This document shows positions 35,253-43,898 of a stretch of DNA of 64,000 nt, in pieces. The first letter of the stretch is position 1, and the number at the start of each line of letters is the position of its first letter. This DNA is from JALZBL01 sp040004775 (GTDB lineage: Bacteria > Actinomycetota > Actinomycetes > Mycobacteriales > Jatrophihabitantaceae), in contig JBDUAD010000002.1 of the NCBI GenBank assembly GCA_040004775.1, positions 1 to 64,000 on the forward strand, given 5' to 3'. The translations under genes and the position numbers were made by a program. The notes below the pieces were generated by a model. The model ran no database searches. It worked only from the letters and a program-made list of their open reading frames with translations, and was not told where the DNA came from.

Positions 35253-35683
35253 TCCTCGTCCGCCGCGCGCGGCGCCCGGTAGGGATCGGCATCGCCGGCG
35301 TATCTGGCGTTGGCCCGTACCCGCTCGACCTCGGCGTCGGCTCGCTGTGCCGCGGTCAGCAGCTCGTCGATCACCTTGACCGTCTCCGGAACGGCGTCGA
35401 GCCGGAAGGTCACCGTCGGAGTGAAGCGCACGCCGGTCTGGCGCCCGATCTCCGACCGCAGGACGCCGCGCGCGGACTCCAGCGCGGCCGCCGAGTCGAC
35501 GCGGGCCTGCTCGTCGCCGAGGACGGTGTAGTAGACGGTGGCGTCGTGCAGGTCGCCGGTGACCTTGACGTCGGTCACGGTCACCATGCCGAGGCGGGGG
35601 TCCTTGACCTGCGTGTCGAGGCCCGTGGCCACGATCTGCTTGATCCGCCCGGCCAACCGCCGGGCCCGTGCCTGGTCAACCAT
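35249..35683 (-). CDS. rbfA: Ribosome-binding factor A
   Basis: A 144-residue RbfA needed for late 30S maturation. DQARARRLAGRIKQIVATGL starts the KH-like fold, and LARGLVTVTDVKVTGDLHDATVYYTVLG-type features (GMVTVTDVKVTGDLHDATVY) follow. The C-terminal tail is acidic. ATG 35683 has GAGAGGAG about six bases upstream. It follows ylxP and infB in the same operon. Confidence 0.94.
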   Translation of the reverse strand: MVDQARARRLAGRIKQIVATGLDTQVKDPRLGMVTVTDVKVTGDLHDATVYYTVLGDEQARVDSAAALESARGVLRSEIGRQTGVRFTPTVTFRLDAVPETVKVIDELLTAAQRADAEVERVRANARYAGDADPYRAPRAADEE

Positions 35684-35732
35684 CGCGCTGCTCCTCTCCT
35701 TCGTGCGTTCCGTCGGCCGGCCGCCGCAGCGG

Positions 35733-36032
35733 TCAGTCCAGGTCGTCGTCGTCCAGCAGGCGGGTGCGGGCCGCGAGCAGTTCGATCTCCGGCCGGGCGG
35801 CGATCAGTCGCTCGCACGCGGCCAGCAGCTCGGCGGCGTGGCCGTGGGTGGAAGCGACGGCCGCGACCGCCAGCTCGGCCCGCCGGTGCAGGTCGGCGTC
35901 CCCGGTCTCGGCCGCGGCCACCTCGAAGCGCCGCCGCAGCTCGGCGACGATCGGGCGCACCACCGAGCGCTTCTCCTTCAGCGAGTGGACATCCCCCAGA
36001 AGCAGGTCCACCCGCAATGTCCCCACGACCAC
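35733..36032 (-). CDS. ylxP: DUF503 family protein (YlxP-like)
   Basis: A 99-residue DUF503 protein with VVVGTLRVDLLLGDVHSLKEKRSVVRP at the start. The family lies in the nusA-infB-rbfA operon in many bacteria and has a suspected role in ribosome function. GTG 36032 is preferred: AGGAG lies nine bases upstream and the family starts at this motif. A longer reading to 36086 adds 18 residues without support. Confidence 0.88.
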   Translation of the reverse strand: MVVGTLRVDLLLGDVHSLKEKRSVVRPIVAELRRRFEVAAAETGDADLHRRAELAVAAVASTHGHAAELLAACERLIAARPEIELLAARTRLLDDDDLD

Positions 36033-36124
36033 GGCCCGCCACTCCTGCCTGTCCCTCGGATCGAGGCGTACGAACTGCCGACTCAAGCATCCCGACGGGC
36101 GGAAGGACCCCTACGAGGCGTGCC

Positions 36125-38938
36125 CTACGCCCTCGGCTTCTCCCGCAGTTCGAACGTCTCGATAACGTCATCGATCTTGATGTCGTTGTACGACCCGAGC
36201 CCGATACCGCACTCGAAGCCCTCGCGGACCTCGGTGGCGTCGTCCTTGAATCGTCGCAAGGACTCCACGGTGAGGTTGTCGGCCACCACCGTGCCGTCGC
36301 GCAGCAGGCGGGCGCGGCTGTTGCGCCGGATCGTGCCTGACCGCACCAGCGAGCCGGCCACGTTGCCGATGCGCGGCACGCGGAAGACCTCGCGCACTTC
36401 GGCCGTGCCGAGCTGCACCTCCTCGTACTCCGGCTTGAGCATGCCCTTCAGCGCGGCCTCGATCTCCTCGATCGCGGCGTAGATGACGGTGTAGTAGCGA
36501 ATCTCCACACCTTCACGCTGAGCCAGTTCGGTGGCCTTGCCCTCGGCGCGAACGTTGAACCCAATGATGATCGCGTTCGACGCAGCGGCCAGGTTGACGT
36601 TCGTCTCGGTGATGCCACCGACGCCGCGGTCGATGATCCGCAGCGACACCTCGTCGTCGATCTCCAGGTTGACCAGCGCCTCCTCCAGGGCCTCCACCGT
36701 TCCGGAGTTGTCACCCTTGAGAATCAGGTTGAGCTGGCTCGCCTCGCCGGCCTTGAGCACCGAGTCGAGGTCCTCCAGGCTGACGCGCTTGCGGGTGCGG
36801 GCCTGGCTGGCGTTGCGTTCGCGGGTGGCGCGGCGCTCGGCGATCTGGCGGGCCTTGCGGTCCTCCTCGACCACGAGGAAGGTGTCCCCGGCTCCGGGCA
36901 CCGAGGTCAGCCCGAGGACCTGGACCGGACGAGCCGGGAAGGCCTCCTCGACCAGGTCGCCGTACTCGTCGAGCATGCTGCGCACGCGCCCGTAGGCGTC
37001 GCCGGCGACGATCGAGTCACCGACGCGCAGGGTGCCGCGCTGAACGAGCACCGTGGCCACCGGGCCGCGGCCGCGGTCGAGGTGGGCCTCGATGGCCACA
37101 CCCTGGGCGTCCTGCGCGGCGTTGGCCCGCAGGTCCAGCGACGCGTCGGCGGTCAGCAGCACCGACTCGAGCAGCTGGTCGATGCCGGTGCCGGCGCGGG
37201 CCGAGACATCGACGAACAGCGTGTCGCCGCCGTACTCCTCGGCCACCAGCCCGTACTCGGTCAGCTGCTGGCGCACCTTGGCCGGGTTGGCGCCCTCCTT
37301 GTCGACCTTGTTCACCGCCACGACGACCGGCACGTCGGCGGCCTGAGCGTGGTTGAGCGCCTCGATGGTCTGGGGCATGACCCCGTCGTCGGCGGCCACC
37401 ACGAGCACCGCGATGTCGGTGACCTTGGCTCCGCGGGCACGCATGGCGGTGAACGCCTCGTGGCCCGGGGTGTCGATGAAGGTGATCGGGCGCTGCACGC
37501 CGTCGTGCGCCACCCGCACCTGGTAGGCGCCGATGTGCTGGGTGATTCCGCCGGCCTCGCCCTCCAGGACGTTGGTCTTGCGGATGGCGTCGAGCAGGCG
37601 GGTCTTGCCGTGGTCCACGTGACCCATCACCGTCACCACCGGCGGGCGGGCGACGAGGTCCTCGTCGCCACCCTCGTCGGTGCCGAAGTTGATGTCGAAG
37701 GATTCCAGCAGCTCGCGGTCCTCGTCCTCGGGGCTGACGACCAGCACCGAGTAGTTGAGCTCCGCACCGAGCAGCTGCAGCGTCTCCTCGTTGACCGACT
37801 GCGTGGCCGTGACCATCTCGCCCAGGTTGAACAGGACGGTGACCAGCGCGGCCGGGTTGGCGTCGATCTTGTCGGCGAAGTCGGACAGGGACGCCCCGCG
37901 CGGCAGCCGCAGGACCTCACCGTTGCCCCGAGGAACCGACACGCCGCCCAGGCTGGGGGCCGACATGTTGTCGAACTCCTGCCGCCGCTGCTTGCGACTC
38001 TTCTTGCCTCGCGTCGGACGGCCACCGGGACGTCCGAACGCTCCGGCCGCGCCCGCGCCACGGCCACGGTTGCCGCCACCGCCCGGACGGCCGGCGAAGC
38101 CGCCGCCGCCACCGGGACCGCTGGGGGCGCCACCCGGTCCGCCGCGGTAACCACCGGGCGCGCCACCGGGCGCACCGCGAAAACCGCCGGGTGCACCGGG
38201 TCGACCTCCGGCCGGGGCAACCGGACGCCCCGGTGCTCCGGGTCGGTTAGGTGCGCCGGGACGAACGGGTCCCCCGGTACGCGGCATCATGCCGGGACTC
38301 GGGCGGGGGGGCATCATGCCGGGGTTCGGTCGGGGGACACCCGGACGAGGCGGCAGGCCGGGCGTCGCCGGACGCGCGCCCGGGACCACCGGACGGACGG
38401 GTGCCGGCGGTCGCGGGACGTTGACCCCGAACGGGTTGTTGCCAACGCGGGGAGCGGGCCGCGGCGCACCCGGCGCCGGTGGTGCGGCCGCGGGGGACGG
38501 CGCGGATCCCGGTGCCGCCGGGCGGGCCGTCTCGGTGCCGGCGGGCGCGGCTACCGACGCCGCCGGCGCGAAGTCCGGCTGTGGGGTCGGCACGGCGATC
38601 GGTGGCGCTGGCGGAGCAACCGGAGCCGGGGCGGCCGGAGCCGGGCCGGGCTTGGTCGTCGCGCTGATGGTGCCGGAGTCGACCACTTGGGTCACGGACT
38701 CGGCCACCGCGGCCGGGGCCACAGGGGCGACGGCGGACGCCGCCGCGCGTGCGGGCGCCTTCTTGGCCGGCGGTGGCGCGGCCGGCAGCGCCTCGCGCAG
38801 CCGACGCGCCACCGGCGCTTCGACGGTGGAGGACGGGCTCTTCACGTACTCGCCGAGCTCGTTGAGCTTGGCGAGGACGTCCTTGCTGGTTACTCCGAGC
38901 TCTTTGGCGAGCTCATGTACGCGGGCCTTGCCTGGCAC
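36125..38938 (-). CDS. infB: Translation initiation factor IF-2
   Basis: A 937-residue GTPase that brings fMet-tRNA to the 30S subunit. IF2-N helix at the start (RVHELAKELGVTSKDVLAKLNELGEYVKS). A long Ala/Pro/Gly-rich segment (residues 45-310), including an RPG repeat, is typical of actinobacteria. The GTPase domain has G1 GHVDHGKT (about 438-445), NKVDK and SA. Domains II-IV end in VIETFELREKPRA. The start is GTG. The operon continues nusA-ylxR-infB-ylxP-rbfA. Confidence 0.96.
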   Translation of the reverse strand: MPGKARVHELAKELGVTSKDVLAKLNELGEYVKSPSSTVEAPVARRLREALPAAPPPAKKAPARAAASAVAPVAPAAVAESVTQVVDSGTISATTKPGPAPAAPAPVAPPAPPIAVPTPQPDFAPAASVAAPAGTETARPAAPGSAPSPAAAPPAPGAPRPAPRVGNNPFGVNVPRPPAPVRPVVPGARPATPGLPPRPGVPRPNPGMMPPRPSPGMMPRTGGPVRPGAPNRPGAPGRPVAPAGGRPGAPGGFRGAPGGAPGGYRGGPGGAPSGPGGGGGFAGRPGGGGNRGRGAGAAGAFGRPGGRPTRGKKSRKQRRQEFDNMSAPSLGGVSVPRGNGEVLRLPRGASLSDFADKIDANPAALVTVLFNLGEMVTATQSVNEETLQLLGAELNYSVLVVSPEDEDRELLESFDINFGTDEGGDEDLVARPPVVTVMGHVDHGKTRLLDAIRKTNVLEGEAGGITQHIGAYQVRVAHDGVQRPITFIDTPGHEAFTAMRARGAKVTDIAVLVVAADDGVMPQTIEALNHAQAADVPVVVAVNKVDKEGANPAKVRQQLTEYGLVAEEYGGDTLFVDVSARAGTGIDQLLESVLLTADASLDLRANAAQDAQGVAIEAHLDRGRGPVATVLVQRGTLRVGDSIVAGDAYGRVRSMLDEYGDLVEEAFPARPVQVLGLTSVPGAGDTFLVVEEDRKARQIAERRATRERNASQARTRKRVSLEDLDSVLKAGEASQLNLILKGDNSGTVEALEEALVNLEIDDEVSLRIIDRGVGGITETNVNLAAASNAIIIGFNVRAEGKATELAQREGVEIRYYTVIYAAIEEIEAALKGMLKPEYEEVQLGTAEVREVFRVPRIGNVAGSLVRSGTIRRNSRARLLRDGTVVADNLTVESLRRFKDDATEVREGFECGIGLGSYNDIKIDDVIETFELREKPRA

Positions 38939-39026
38939 TGGACTCCTAGGGTCGGAAGGCCAGGCGGTCGGTCCGCCGGGCCCTCAGTCGGGTGAAGCAC
39001 TCATCGCTGGCGCTTCATCGGGTGCT

Positions 39027-39401
39027 TCATCGACGGCTCATCGCTGTCTTCTCACTTCCGCGGACGGGGGCGCCGGTCACGGCCGAATCCTCGGTCGGTG
39101 TCGGAGCTCGCGATACCTGGGTGGTGCTGGCGGCGGTCACGGCTGGCGCGACCGCACGGGTGTCGAGCGGTCCGGGCACCCGCAGGGCCCGGGCGAACGC
39201 CCGGCGACGGACGGCGAGGTCTGCGCAGTCCTGGTCCGGATGCAGCCACGCACCTCGTCCCCCGGCCCGTCGCGCAGGATCGGGAACGACCGCCCAGCTG
39301 GTGGGTGGAGAACCGATGCCGGCTGCAACGACACGCAGCAACTCGTCAGCCGGCGACCGCCGACGGCACCCCACGCAGGTCCGCTCGACTACCCGGACCA
39401 C
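39027..39401 (-). CDS. ylxR: YlxR (DUF448) family protein
   Basis: A 124-residue YlxR-type protein, a small RNA-binding or RNase P-associated factor of the nusA-infB operon. ERTCVGCRRRSPADELLRVV is the family start, and GAWLHPDQDCADLAVRRRAFARALR is the second signature. The C terminus is Ala/Thr-rich. Several GTG codons precede the motif; the one at 39401 has GGGTGG about eight bases upstream and is chosen. A longer frame overlapping nusA lacks support. Confidence 0.85.
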   Translation of the reverse strand: MVRVVERTCVGCRRRSPADELLRVVAAGIGSPPTSWAVVPDPARRAGGRGAWLHPDQDCADLAVRRRAFARALRVPGPLDTRAVAPAVTAASTTQVSRAPTPTEDSAVTGAPVRGSEKTAMSRR

Positions 39402-39438
39402 GACACGTGCCACCCACGACCGACAACCACGGCGCAGT

Positions 39439-40488
39439 CTACTCCCCCACCCGGTCAAGATCCGACCCGTCTGATGGGGGCGAGGCGGCCGGCGGCGACC
39501 GGTCCGGCGCAGGCTCGGCGTCACTGTGGATGTCGATGCGCCAGCCGGTCAACCGCGCGGCCAGCCGCGCGTTCTGGCCCTCGCGGCCGATGGCCAGGGA
39601 CAGTTGGTAATCGGCCACCACGACGCGTGCGGCGCGGGCCGTGGAGTCCACCACGGTCACCTCCTGGGCCTTCGCCGGGCTCAGGGCGTTGCCGACGAAG
39701 GTCGCCGGGTCGTCGTCGTAGTCGATGATGTCGATCTTCTCGCCGTGCAGCTCGGCTACGACGTTGCGTACCCGCTGTCCGAGCGGGCCGATGCAGGCGC
39801 CCTTGGCGTTCAGGCCCGGCGTGGTCGCCCGTACCGCGATCTTCGACCGGTGCCCCGCTTCCCGGGCCACCGCGACGATCTCGACGCTGCCGTCGGCGAT
39901 CTCGGGCACCTCCAGCGCAAACAGTTTTCGCACCAGGTTCGGGTGGGTGCGGCTCACCGTCACCTGCATGCCCCGCAGCGTGCGCGTCACGCTCACCACG
40001 TAGCACTTGACGCGGGTTCCGTGTGTGTAGACCTCACCGTGCACCTGCTCGGACTGCGGCAGCACCGCCTCCACCGAGCCGATGCCCAGCACCACTACAC
40101 CGCGGGCCGCGGCCTGGGCGTCGGCGCTCACCACGCCGGTGACCACGTCGCCCTCCCGGCCGGCGAATTCGCCGTAGGCCTGGTCGTGTTCGGCGTCGCG
40201 CAGACGCTGCACGATCACCTGGCGAGCGGTGGTGGCCGCGATCCGCCCGAAGTCCAGGGGGGTGTCGTCGAACTCCTCGATCAGCTCCCCGGACGCATCC
40301 AGCTCGGCTGCGATCACCCGCACCTCGCCCGAGCTGCGGTCGAGCTCGATGCGCGCGTGCGGCATCGGATGGGACGTGTGCTTGTAGGCCACCAGCAGCG
40401 CCTGCTCGATGGCGTCGATGACCGTGTCGAAGGGGATCTCCTTCTCCCGTTCGATGCTGCGCAGCGCGGCGATGTCGACCGAGACCAT
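39439..40488 (-). CDS. nusA: Transcription termination/antitermination factor NusA
   Basis: A 349-residue NusA. The N-terminal domain binds RNA polymerase (IEREKEIPFDTVIDAIEQALLVAYK, residues 12-36), followed by S1 (about 110-180) and KH1/KH2 with GPLGQRVRNVVAELHGEKIDIIDY and SLAIGREGQNARLAARLTGWRIDI. The C-terminal acidic repeats of enterobacteria are absent, normal for actinobacteria. A five-base gap from rimP suggests coupling. Confidence 0.96.
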   Translation of the reverse strand: MVSVDIAALRSIEREKEIPFDTVIDAIEQALLVAYKHTSHPMPHARIELDRSSGEVRVIAAELDASGELIEEFDDTPLDFGRIAATTARQVIVQRLRDAEHDQAYGEFAGREGDVVTGVVSADAQAAARGVVVLGIGSVEAVLPQSEQVHGEVYTHGTRVKCYVVSVTRTLRGMQVTVSRTHPNLVRKLFALEVPEIADGSVEIVAVAREAGHRSKIAVRATTPGLNAKGACIGPLGQRVRNVVAELHGEKIDIIDYDDDPATFVGNALSPAKAQEVTVVDSTARAARVVVADYQLSLAIGREGQNARLAARLTGWRIDIHSDAEPAPDRSPPAASPPSDGSDLDRVGE

Positions 40489-40493
40489 GACCC

Positions 40494-41006
40494 TCAGTCC
40501 TCGTCCCGAGCTTCGTCGGCAGCGTCGCCGTCAGCAGGGTCCTGGACCTGCGCGTGGCTGAACTCGACCTGTACGCGTCCGGAGCCGAGCGCGGCCAGCG
40601 GCAGGAACCGCTTCTCGCCGTTGACGTCGAGGAATACGCCGTCGTCACCCACCGCAAGCACCCGTCCGGTGACCGGGCGGCCGTCGACGGTGCTCGAGAC
40701 CAGGCGGCCGATGTTGCGCCGCCAGTGACGCGGCTCGGTGAGCGGGCGGTCGACGCCGGGGGAACTGACCTCGAGCACGAACGGCGTCTCGAACGGGTCG
40801 TCGCGGTCGAGTTCGGCCCCGATCGCGCGACTGGCCTCGGCGATGGCGTCGAGGTCCACACCACCGTCGCGGTCGACGGTGATGCGAGCCAGGGTGCGAC
40901 GGCCGACCTTCGACAGGGACAGCGAATCCAGCTCGAAACCGAGGGCGGCGAGGACGGGGCTGAGCTGGCTGGTCAACTGCTCGCGTTGACGATCGAGAAC
41001 GGACAT
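40494..41006 (-). CDS. rimP: Ribosome maturation factor RimP
   Basis: A 170-residue RimP, needed for 30S assembly. VLAALGFELDSLSLSKVGRRTLARITVD and FVLEVSSPGVDRPLTEPRHWRRNIGRLV are family signatures. ATG 41006 has AGAGGAG about 12 bases upstream. It is the first gene of the nusA-infB operon; a 16-bp tandem repeat lies directly upstream. Confidence 0.95.
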   Translation of the reverse strand: MSVLDRQREQLTSQLSPVLAALGFELDSLSLSKVGRRTLARITVDRDGGVDLDAIAEASRAIGAELDRDDPFETPFVLEVSSPGVDRPLTEPRHWRRNIGRLVSSTVDGRPVTGRVLAVGDDGVFLDVNGEKRFLPLAALGSGRVQVEFSHAQVQDPADGDAADEARDED

Positions 41007-41027
41007 CGTCGCTGCGGCTCCTCTTAG

Positions 41028-41091
41028 CTGTGCAGTTGGCTGGCTGTGCAGTTGGCTGGCTGTGCAGTTGGCTGGCTGTGCCGTTGGTCCG
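41028..41091. repeat. 16-bp tandem repeat upstream of rimP
   Basis: The unit ctgtgcagttggctgg occurs three times exactly (41028-41075), and a fourth copy has several changes (41076-41091). The array lies between the divergent rimP and twin-arginine genes, 22 bases from the rimP start. It is the third intergenic array in this window with a unit of 15-16 bases. It could affect the rimP leader or promoter. Confidence 0.95.
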
Positions 41092-41187
41092 GTGCCCGCG
41101 GGGCGGGCCGGGAACGACCATTGCTCAAGCGCGGCGCCGCGTCGAGCGTGGAGCCAGCCTAGTGGGCTCTGCCAGACTGACGCAGCC

Positions 41188-41718
41188 ATGCCCGCCGTCA
41201 GCCGCCGCCGCCTGCTGGCCGTCGGCGCCGTCGGGCTGGGCGCGGTCGGTGGGGCCGCGGCCGGCTTGGCGGTTCCGCGCCCGCGCCGCACGGCCCGGCC
41301 GGGCGACGTGCAGCACTCGGTGGTCCTGGAGGCGGCGTTGGCCCGCGAGCGCGAGCTGTTGGCGCGGCTGGAGGACACCGACGTGGCCCAGCCGGCGCTG
41401 CGGACGCGGGTGGCCGTCCTGCGCCGTGATCATGCCGCCCACGCCGATGCGCTGGCCGGTCTACTGCGTACGCAGGGCTTGGCCGTCCCTTCGGCTACGT
41501 CGGTCACGGGCGCGTCCACCACGGCCGCCATTGCTTCGGCGGCGCCGACACCGCCGCCCACGCCCCGGCCGTACGCCAGCGTGGTCCAGCTGGTGGCCGA
41601 CGAGCGACGCGCCGCCGCCGGCGCCCGCCGGGACAGCGCGGCGCTACCCGCGGCCGGCGCCGCCCTGCTGGCCAGCATCTGTGCCAGCGAGACCGCCCAC
41701 GCCGTGTGGTTGCCGTGA
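41188..41718 (+). CDS. Alanine-rich protein with probable Tat signal
   Basis: A 176-residue Ala-rich protein. The N terminus VSRRRLLAVGAVGLGAVGGAAAGLA has a twin-arginine and a hydrophobic core, suggesting Tat export. The rest is helical and Ala-rich with a Pro/Thr hinge (APTPPPTPRP), and no known catalytic motif is seen. The counterpart in M. tuberculosis, Rv2843, is also an Ala-rich membrane/exported protein next to a DUF4439 gene. It overlaps the next gene (GTGA). Confidence 0.75.
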   Translation: MPAVSRRRLLAVGAVGLGAVGGAAAGLAVPRPRRTARPGDVQHSVVLEAALARERELLARLEDTDVAQPALRTRVAVLRRDHAAHADALAGLLRTQGLAVPSATSVTGASTTAAIASAAPTPPPTPRPYASVVQLVADERRAAAGARRDSAALPAAGAALLASICASETAHAVWLP

Positions 41719-42254
41719 CCGCGCCGACCTCGCCTGGCAGCGGGTCGGCGCCGAGCACGAGTACGAGCCCAGCCGGGTCGGCCGCGCGCGGGCTGTCCGA
41801 CGCGACGGTGGCGGCCTGGCAGGCGGCTCTGGGGGCCGAACACGCCGCGGTGTTCGGCTACGGAGTGCTCGGCCCGCATCTGAGCGCGGCTCAGGCTGCG
41901 GTCGCCCGCATCGACGAGGCCGCGCATCGCGCTCGGCGCGACGCCACATCAGCAGCGATGGCCGCGGTCGGCCTGGATCCGGCGCCCAGCGCGGCGAACT
42001 ATCCCTCGCCCGCGGTGGCGTCGGCCGCGAGCGCCTCTCGTCTCGCCCTCCAGCTGGAGGACGACGCGGCGGCCGCCTGGCGCTACCTCATCGCGGTAGC
42101 GGCCGCGGAGCACTCCGACCCGGGCGGCCCGGGCCCAGCCGCGGCGCTGCGCGCCACCGCGGTCACCGCACTGTCCGACAGCGCCGTGCGGGGGGTCCAC
42201 TGGCGCGAGTTGCTGACCCCGCGCCGGCCGACCGAGGCCTTTCCCGGCATCTGA
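41715..42254 (+). CDS. DUF4439 ferritin-like domain protein
   Basis: A 179-residue protein of the DUF4439 ferritin-like family (M. tuberculosis Rv2844 type). A Ser/Thr-rich lead is followed by four helices. WQAALGAEHAAVFGYGVLGPHL and DEAAHRARRDA hold the glutamate/histidine residues that could bind metal, and LALQLEDDAAAAWRYLIA is another helix. The GTG at 41715 overlaps the stop of the previous gene as GTGA. Metal binding is inferred from the family. Confidence 0.82.
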   Translation: MTAPTSPGSGSAPSTSTSPAGSAARGLSDATVAAWQAALGAEHAAVFGYGVLGPHLSAAQAAVARIDEAAHRARRDATSAAMAAVGLDPAPSAANYPSPAVASAASASRLALQLEDDAAAAWRYLIAVAAAEHSDPGGPGPAAALRATAVTALSDSAVRGVHWRELLTPRRPTEAFPGI

Positions 42255-42296
42255 GGAAGGCACCGGCGCCCCGGCTCTCAGCACCACGCCGGCCGG

Positions 42297-42974
42297 CTAG
42301 CGCCACCGGTCGATGACGCCGACCAGCTCCGACAGCTGCGTGATCACTGCGTCGGGTTCTCCTTCGCTGTGGCCGATCTGTTCGGTCGGGATGACGCTGT
42401 GCGGGACGTAGACGGTGCGCAGCCCGATCTGCGCCGCACCCCACACGTCGTCGAACAACCGGTCGCCGACGAACACGGCCCGGTTCGGGTCGGCGACGTC
42501 CACGGCGGTCAGCGCCGCCCGGAACGCTTCCGGATGCGGCTTGGTCCAGGGGACCTCGCTGCTGTACACCGCGCCGTCGATGAGCTCCAGCACACCGTCG
42601 CGGGCAAAGATCTGCTCGTGCCGAGCCCGCGGCCAGATGGTGTTCGACAACACGCCGACGCGGATACCTCGCTCGCGCAGGGCCTGCCACATCGGTCCAA
42701 CTTGTGGGTCGGTCAGGCTGTGCTCATCCCACCACTCGTGGTAGCGAGCCAGGTCGTCCTCGGTCGCGGTGTGTCCGGCCAGGTCGAGCACCTCGGCCAG
42801 GCTGGCGCTGCGGTGTTCGTCGCGGCTGCGCCGCCACACCTCGTCCTCGGCGACCCGCAACCGGACCGCCGCCCGCCGGTCCGCGGTGACCGTCGACCAC
42901 GGCCCGTCGGGGTCGATCACGTGCCACGGCGTCAACGTGCCGCCCCAGTCGAAGATCACCGCGTCGACCGCCAC
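42297..42974 (-). CDS. HAD family hydrolase with DWGGT motif
   Basis: A 225-residue HAD hydrolase. The nucleophile motif reads IFDWGGTLTPW (7-17), so the usual acid/base aspartate two positions after the nucleophile is glycine. Motif II is VLSNTIW, motif III lysine is TKPHPEAF, and motif IV is FVGDRLFDDVWGA. The missing acid/base may mean a different reaction or weak phosphatase activity. The substrate is unknown. It converges on the DUF4439 gene and diverges from the island SDR. Confidence 0.82.
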   Translation of the reverse strand: MAVDAVIFDWGGTLTPWHVIDPDGPWSTVTADRRAAVRLRVAEDEVWRRSRDEHRSASLAEVLDLAGHTATEDDLARYHEWWDEHSLTDPQVGPMWQALRERGIRVGVLSNTIWPRARHEQIFARDGVLELIDGAVYSSEVPWTKPHPEAFRAALTAVDVADPNRAVFVGDRLFDDVWGAAQIGLRTVYVPHSVIPTEQIGHSEGEPDAVITQLSELVGVIDRWR

Positions 42975-43075
42975 GCGGCGACGTTAGCTCAGGCCGACGA
43001 CACCTGGTGCCTAGGATGAGCCGGTCCGTCAGCCCGCGCCGCGGGTCCCTCAGTGACGAGCGGAGCCGGTCTCAC

Positions 43076-43882
43076 GTGAGAACTGCCCTGATCGGACACA
43101 CGGGCTTCGTGGGTTCGAACCTGGCCGCGGCCTACACGTTCACCGACTCCTTCAACACCTCGAACATCGCCGACTTGCGCGGACGCTCCTACGACCTGGT
43201 GGTCAGCGCCGCCAGCCGGGCCGACTCCCACCGGATCAACCAGCACGCCACCGAGGACCTGGCCGACATCGACGCCTACCTCGATGTGCTTACCTCCGTG
43301 CGCACCTCACGGCTGGTCCTGATCTCCACGGTGTGCGTCTATCCCGGTGGAATCACGCCGGACGAGACGAGTGAGCTCAGCGCCGAGGGCCTTACTCCCT
43401 ACGGAGCCAACCGACTGCACATGGAGCAGGTTCTGGCCCGGCACTTCGACACACTCGCCCTGCGGCTGCCCCAGCTCTACGGCCGCAACCTGAAGAAGGG
43501 CATCGTCTTCGACTTGCTGAATGACTACCGGGTGGAGCACATCCAGCCCGAGGTCAGCTTTCAGTACTACGACCTCGGCCGCCTGTGGTCCGACATCGGT
43601 GTGGCTCTGAGCGCGGGCCTGTCCGCCTTGAACCTGGCCACCCCGCCGCTAAGCAACGCGCGCGTGGCGGCGGAGGTTTTCCGCGTCGACCTCCCGCCCC
43701 CGCCCGGAGCAGCGCAGCCGCCGGGCGCGGGCTCGTACACCCGCGACATGCGCACCGTTCACGCCGCCCCCTTCGGCGGACCGCCCGGATATCTGATGGA
43801 CCAGGCGGCCGAGCTCGACGCGCTGCGGGCCTTCGTGCGCCGGTGGCGCACCGTGGCGGCGTCGTCGGATTCACCACGCTGA
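43076..43882 (+). CDS. Extended SDR family NAD-dependent epimerase/dehydratase-like protein
   Basis: A 268-residue extended SDR. Nucleotide motif ALIGHTGFVGSN (4-15). The catalytic Tyr is Y109 in PYGANRLHME, but the lysine position is R113 (YxxxR). STVCVY precedes it as in epimerases. It starts with GTG 43076 and is 16 bases before a TarI-like cytidylyltransferase, so one operon is likely. In the CDP-polyol pathway a reductase makes the polyol phosphate; this protein could serve such a step or epimerise a nucleotide sugar. The substrate is unknown. Confidence 0.78.
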   Translation: MRTALIGHTGFVGSNLAAAYTFTDSFNTSNIADLRGRSYDLVVSAASRADSHRINQHATEDLADIDAYLDVLTSVRTSRLVLISTVCVYPGGITPDETSELSAEGLTPYGANRLHMEQVLARHFDTLALRLPQLYGRNLKKGIVFDLLNDYRVEHIQPEVSFQYYDLGRLWSDIGVALSAGLSALNLATPPLSNARVAAEVFRVDLPPPPGAAQPPGAGSYTRDMRTVHAAPFGGPPGYLMDQAAELDALRAFVRRWRTVAASSDSPR

Positions 43883-43898
43883 GGGGAAGACCAACCAC

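Noticed and set aside
37082..38995. A 637-codon frame opposite infB
   Set aside because: It mirrors the infB coding bias and shows no family motif; infB is complete and conserved.
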